Shown piece after piece: positions 63,936 to 64,000 of a DNA stretch of 64,000 nucleotides. A program made the position numbers and the translations under genes. Origin of the DNA: CAYVUB01 sp964454675. Lineage in GTDB: Bacteria; Bacteroidota; Bacteroidia; Flavobacteriales; Flavobacteriaceae. The first letter of the stretch is position 1. Each line of letters begins with the position of its first letter. Location of the stretch: contig CAYVUB010000004.1 in NCBI GenBank assembly GCA_964454675.1, forward strand, positions 1 through 64,000, in the 5' to 3' direction. The notes under the pieces were generated by a model. The model did no database searches. It saw only the letters and a list, made by a program, of their open reading frames with translations, and was not told the DNA's origin.

Positions 63936-64000
63936 TTATGCTTTACCACCATTTAATTCATCTTGCCATTTTTTCAATTCATCCCATTTGCCTTCGGCAG
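63936..64000 (-). CDS. rplU: 50S ribosomal protein L21, C-terminal end (partial)
   Basis: The last 21 codons of a minus-strand gene, ending EGKWDELKKWQDELNGGKA-stop. The position directly before rpmA implies rplU. The tail is not part of the standard L21 fold but resembles the C-terminal extension (helix-hairpin-helix type) found in Bacteroidota L21. The rest of the gene is beyond the window edge. Confidence 0.75.
   Translation of the reverse strand, partial: AEGKWDELKKWQDELNGGKA

Overview
The window comes from an AT-rich member of the Bacteroidota, most likely a flavobacterium (class Flavobacteriia). The evidence is the alternative complex III operon (actABCDEF) joined to cytochrome oxidase genes, a three-subunit succinate dehydrogenase, a PorT-like outer-membrane barrel, DUF5686 and SPOR proteins, an L21 tail of the extended Bacteroidota kind, and promoters of the form TTG-N19-21-TAnnTTTG. 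No integrase, transposase, tRNA, rRNA or CRISPR array was seen.

Layout. 1-1040: end of a small membrane-protein locus and a long palindromic intergenic element. 1042-5540 (minus): SUF iron-sulfur assembly genes (iscA/sufA-like, sufB, a lipoprotein, sufC, sufD), with no sufS after sufD. 5703-9832: thiL, two paralogous small Cys-rich proteins, an alpha/beta hydrolase, pepP and a glycine-rich membrane protein. 10134-14243: sdhCAB, interrupted between sdhA and sdhB by a 480-bp insert with a broken four-helix-bundle gene. 15092-26444: actABCDEF-coxBA, a quinol-to-oxygen electron route fed in part by the succinate dehydrogenase next door. 26654-28683: an Rhs tip with a metallopeptidase-like toxin domain and a candidate immunity lipoprotein. 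28968-30806: a radical SAM protein and an HD hydrolase. 30812-33845: an accessory island of attC-like bounded gene cassettes and a HigBA module, interspersed with repeated copies of the end of the neighbouring acyl-ACP desaturase gene. 33845-36155: desaturase, plsC and bacilliredoxin. 36278-44142: a DnaJ-like protein, a DtxR-type regulator with a ZIP transporter, polA, a methyltransferase, and a divergent WYL-regulator/DinB pair. 44471-48701: rplM-rpsI, rpsB-tsf, pyrH-frr. 48768-54114: a short DUF5686-type barrel, an MMPL/RND exporter and asnS. 54115-54840: a polyvalent-protein kinase gene inserted at the end of asnS, with the asnS tail repeated behind it. 55018-58771: rpoN, a PAP2-like protein, a PorT-like protein and a universal stress protein. 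58921-63440: rimP-nusA-infB. 63634-64000 (minus): rpmA and the end of rplU.

The most interesting signals are in the accessory DNA. Two housekeeping genes (the desaturase and asnS) have extra copies of their own last codons placed downstream, on the far side of inserted genes. At the desaturase these inserts include three single-gene units whose ends are matching inverted repeats joined to long imperfect hairpins. That is the logic of integron cassettes, but no integrase gene is visible. Other notable points are a terminator-like hairpin 10 nt before the rimP start and two matching operators between the WYL regulator and DinB genes. Several families of short palindromes are also dispersed between genes, and one has been absorbed into the C-terminus of the HigB toxin.

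All family assignments are made by reading the translated sequences and recalling family motifs; no database search was run.
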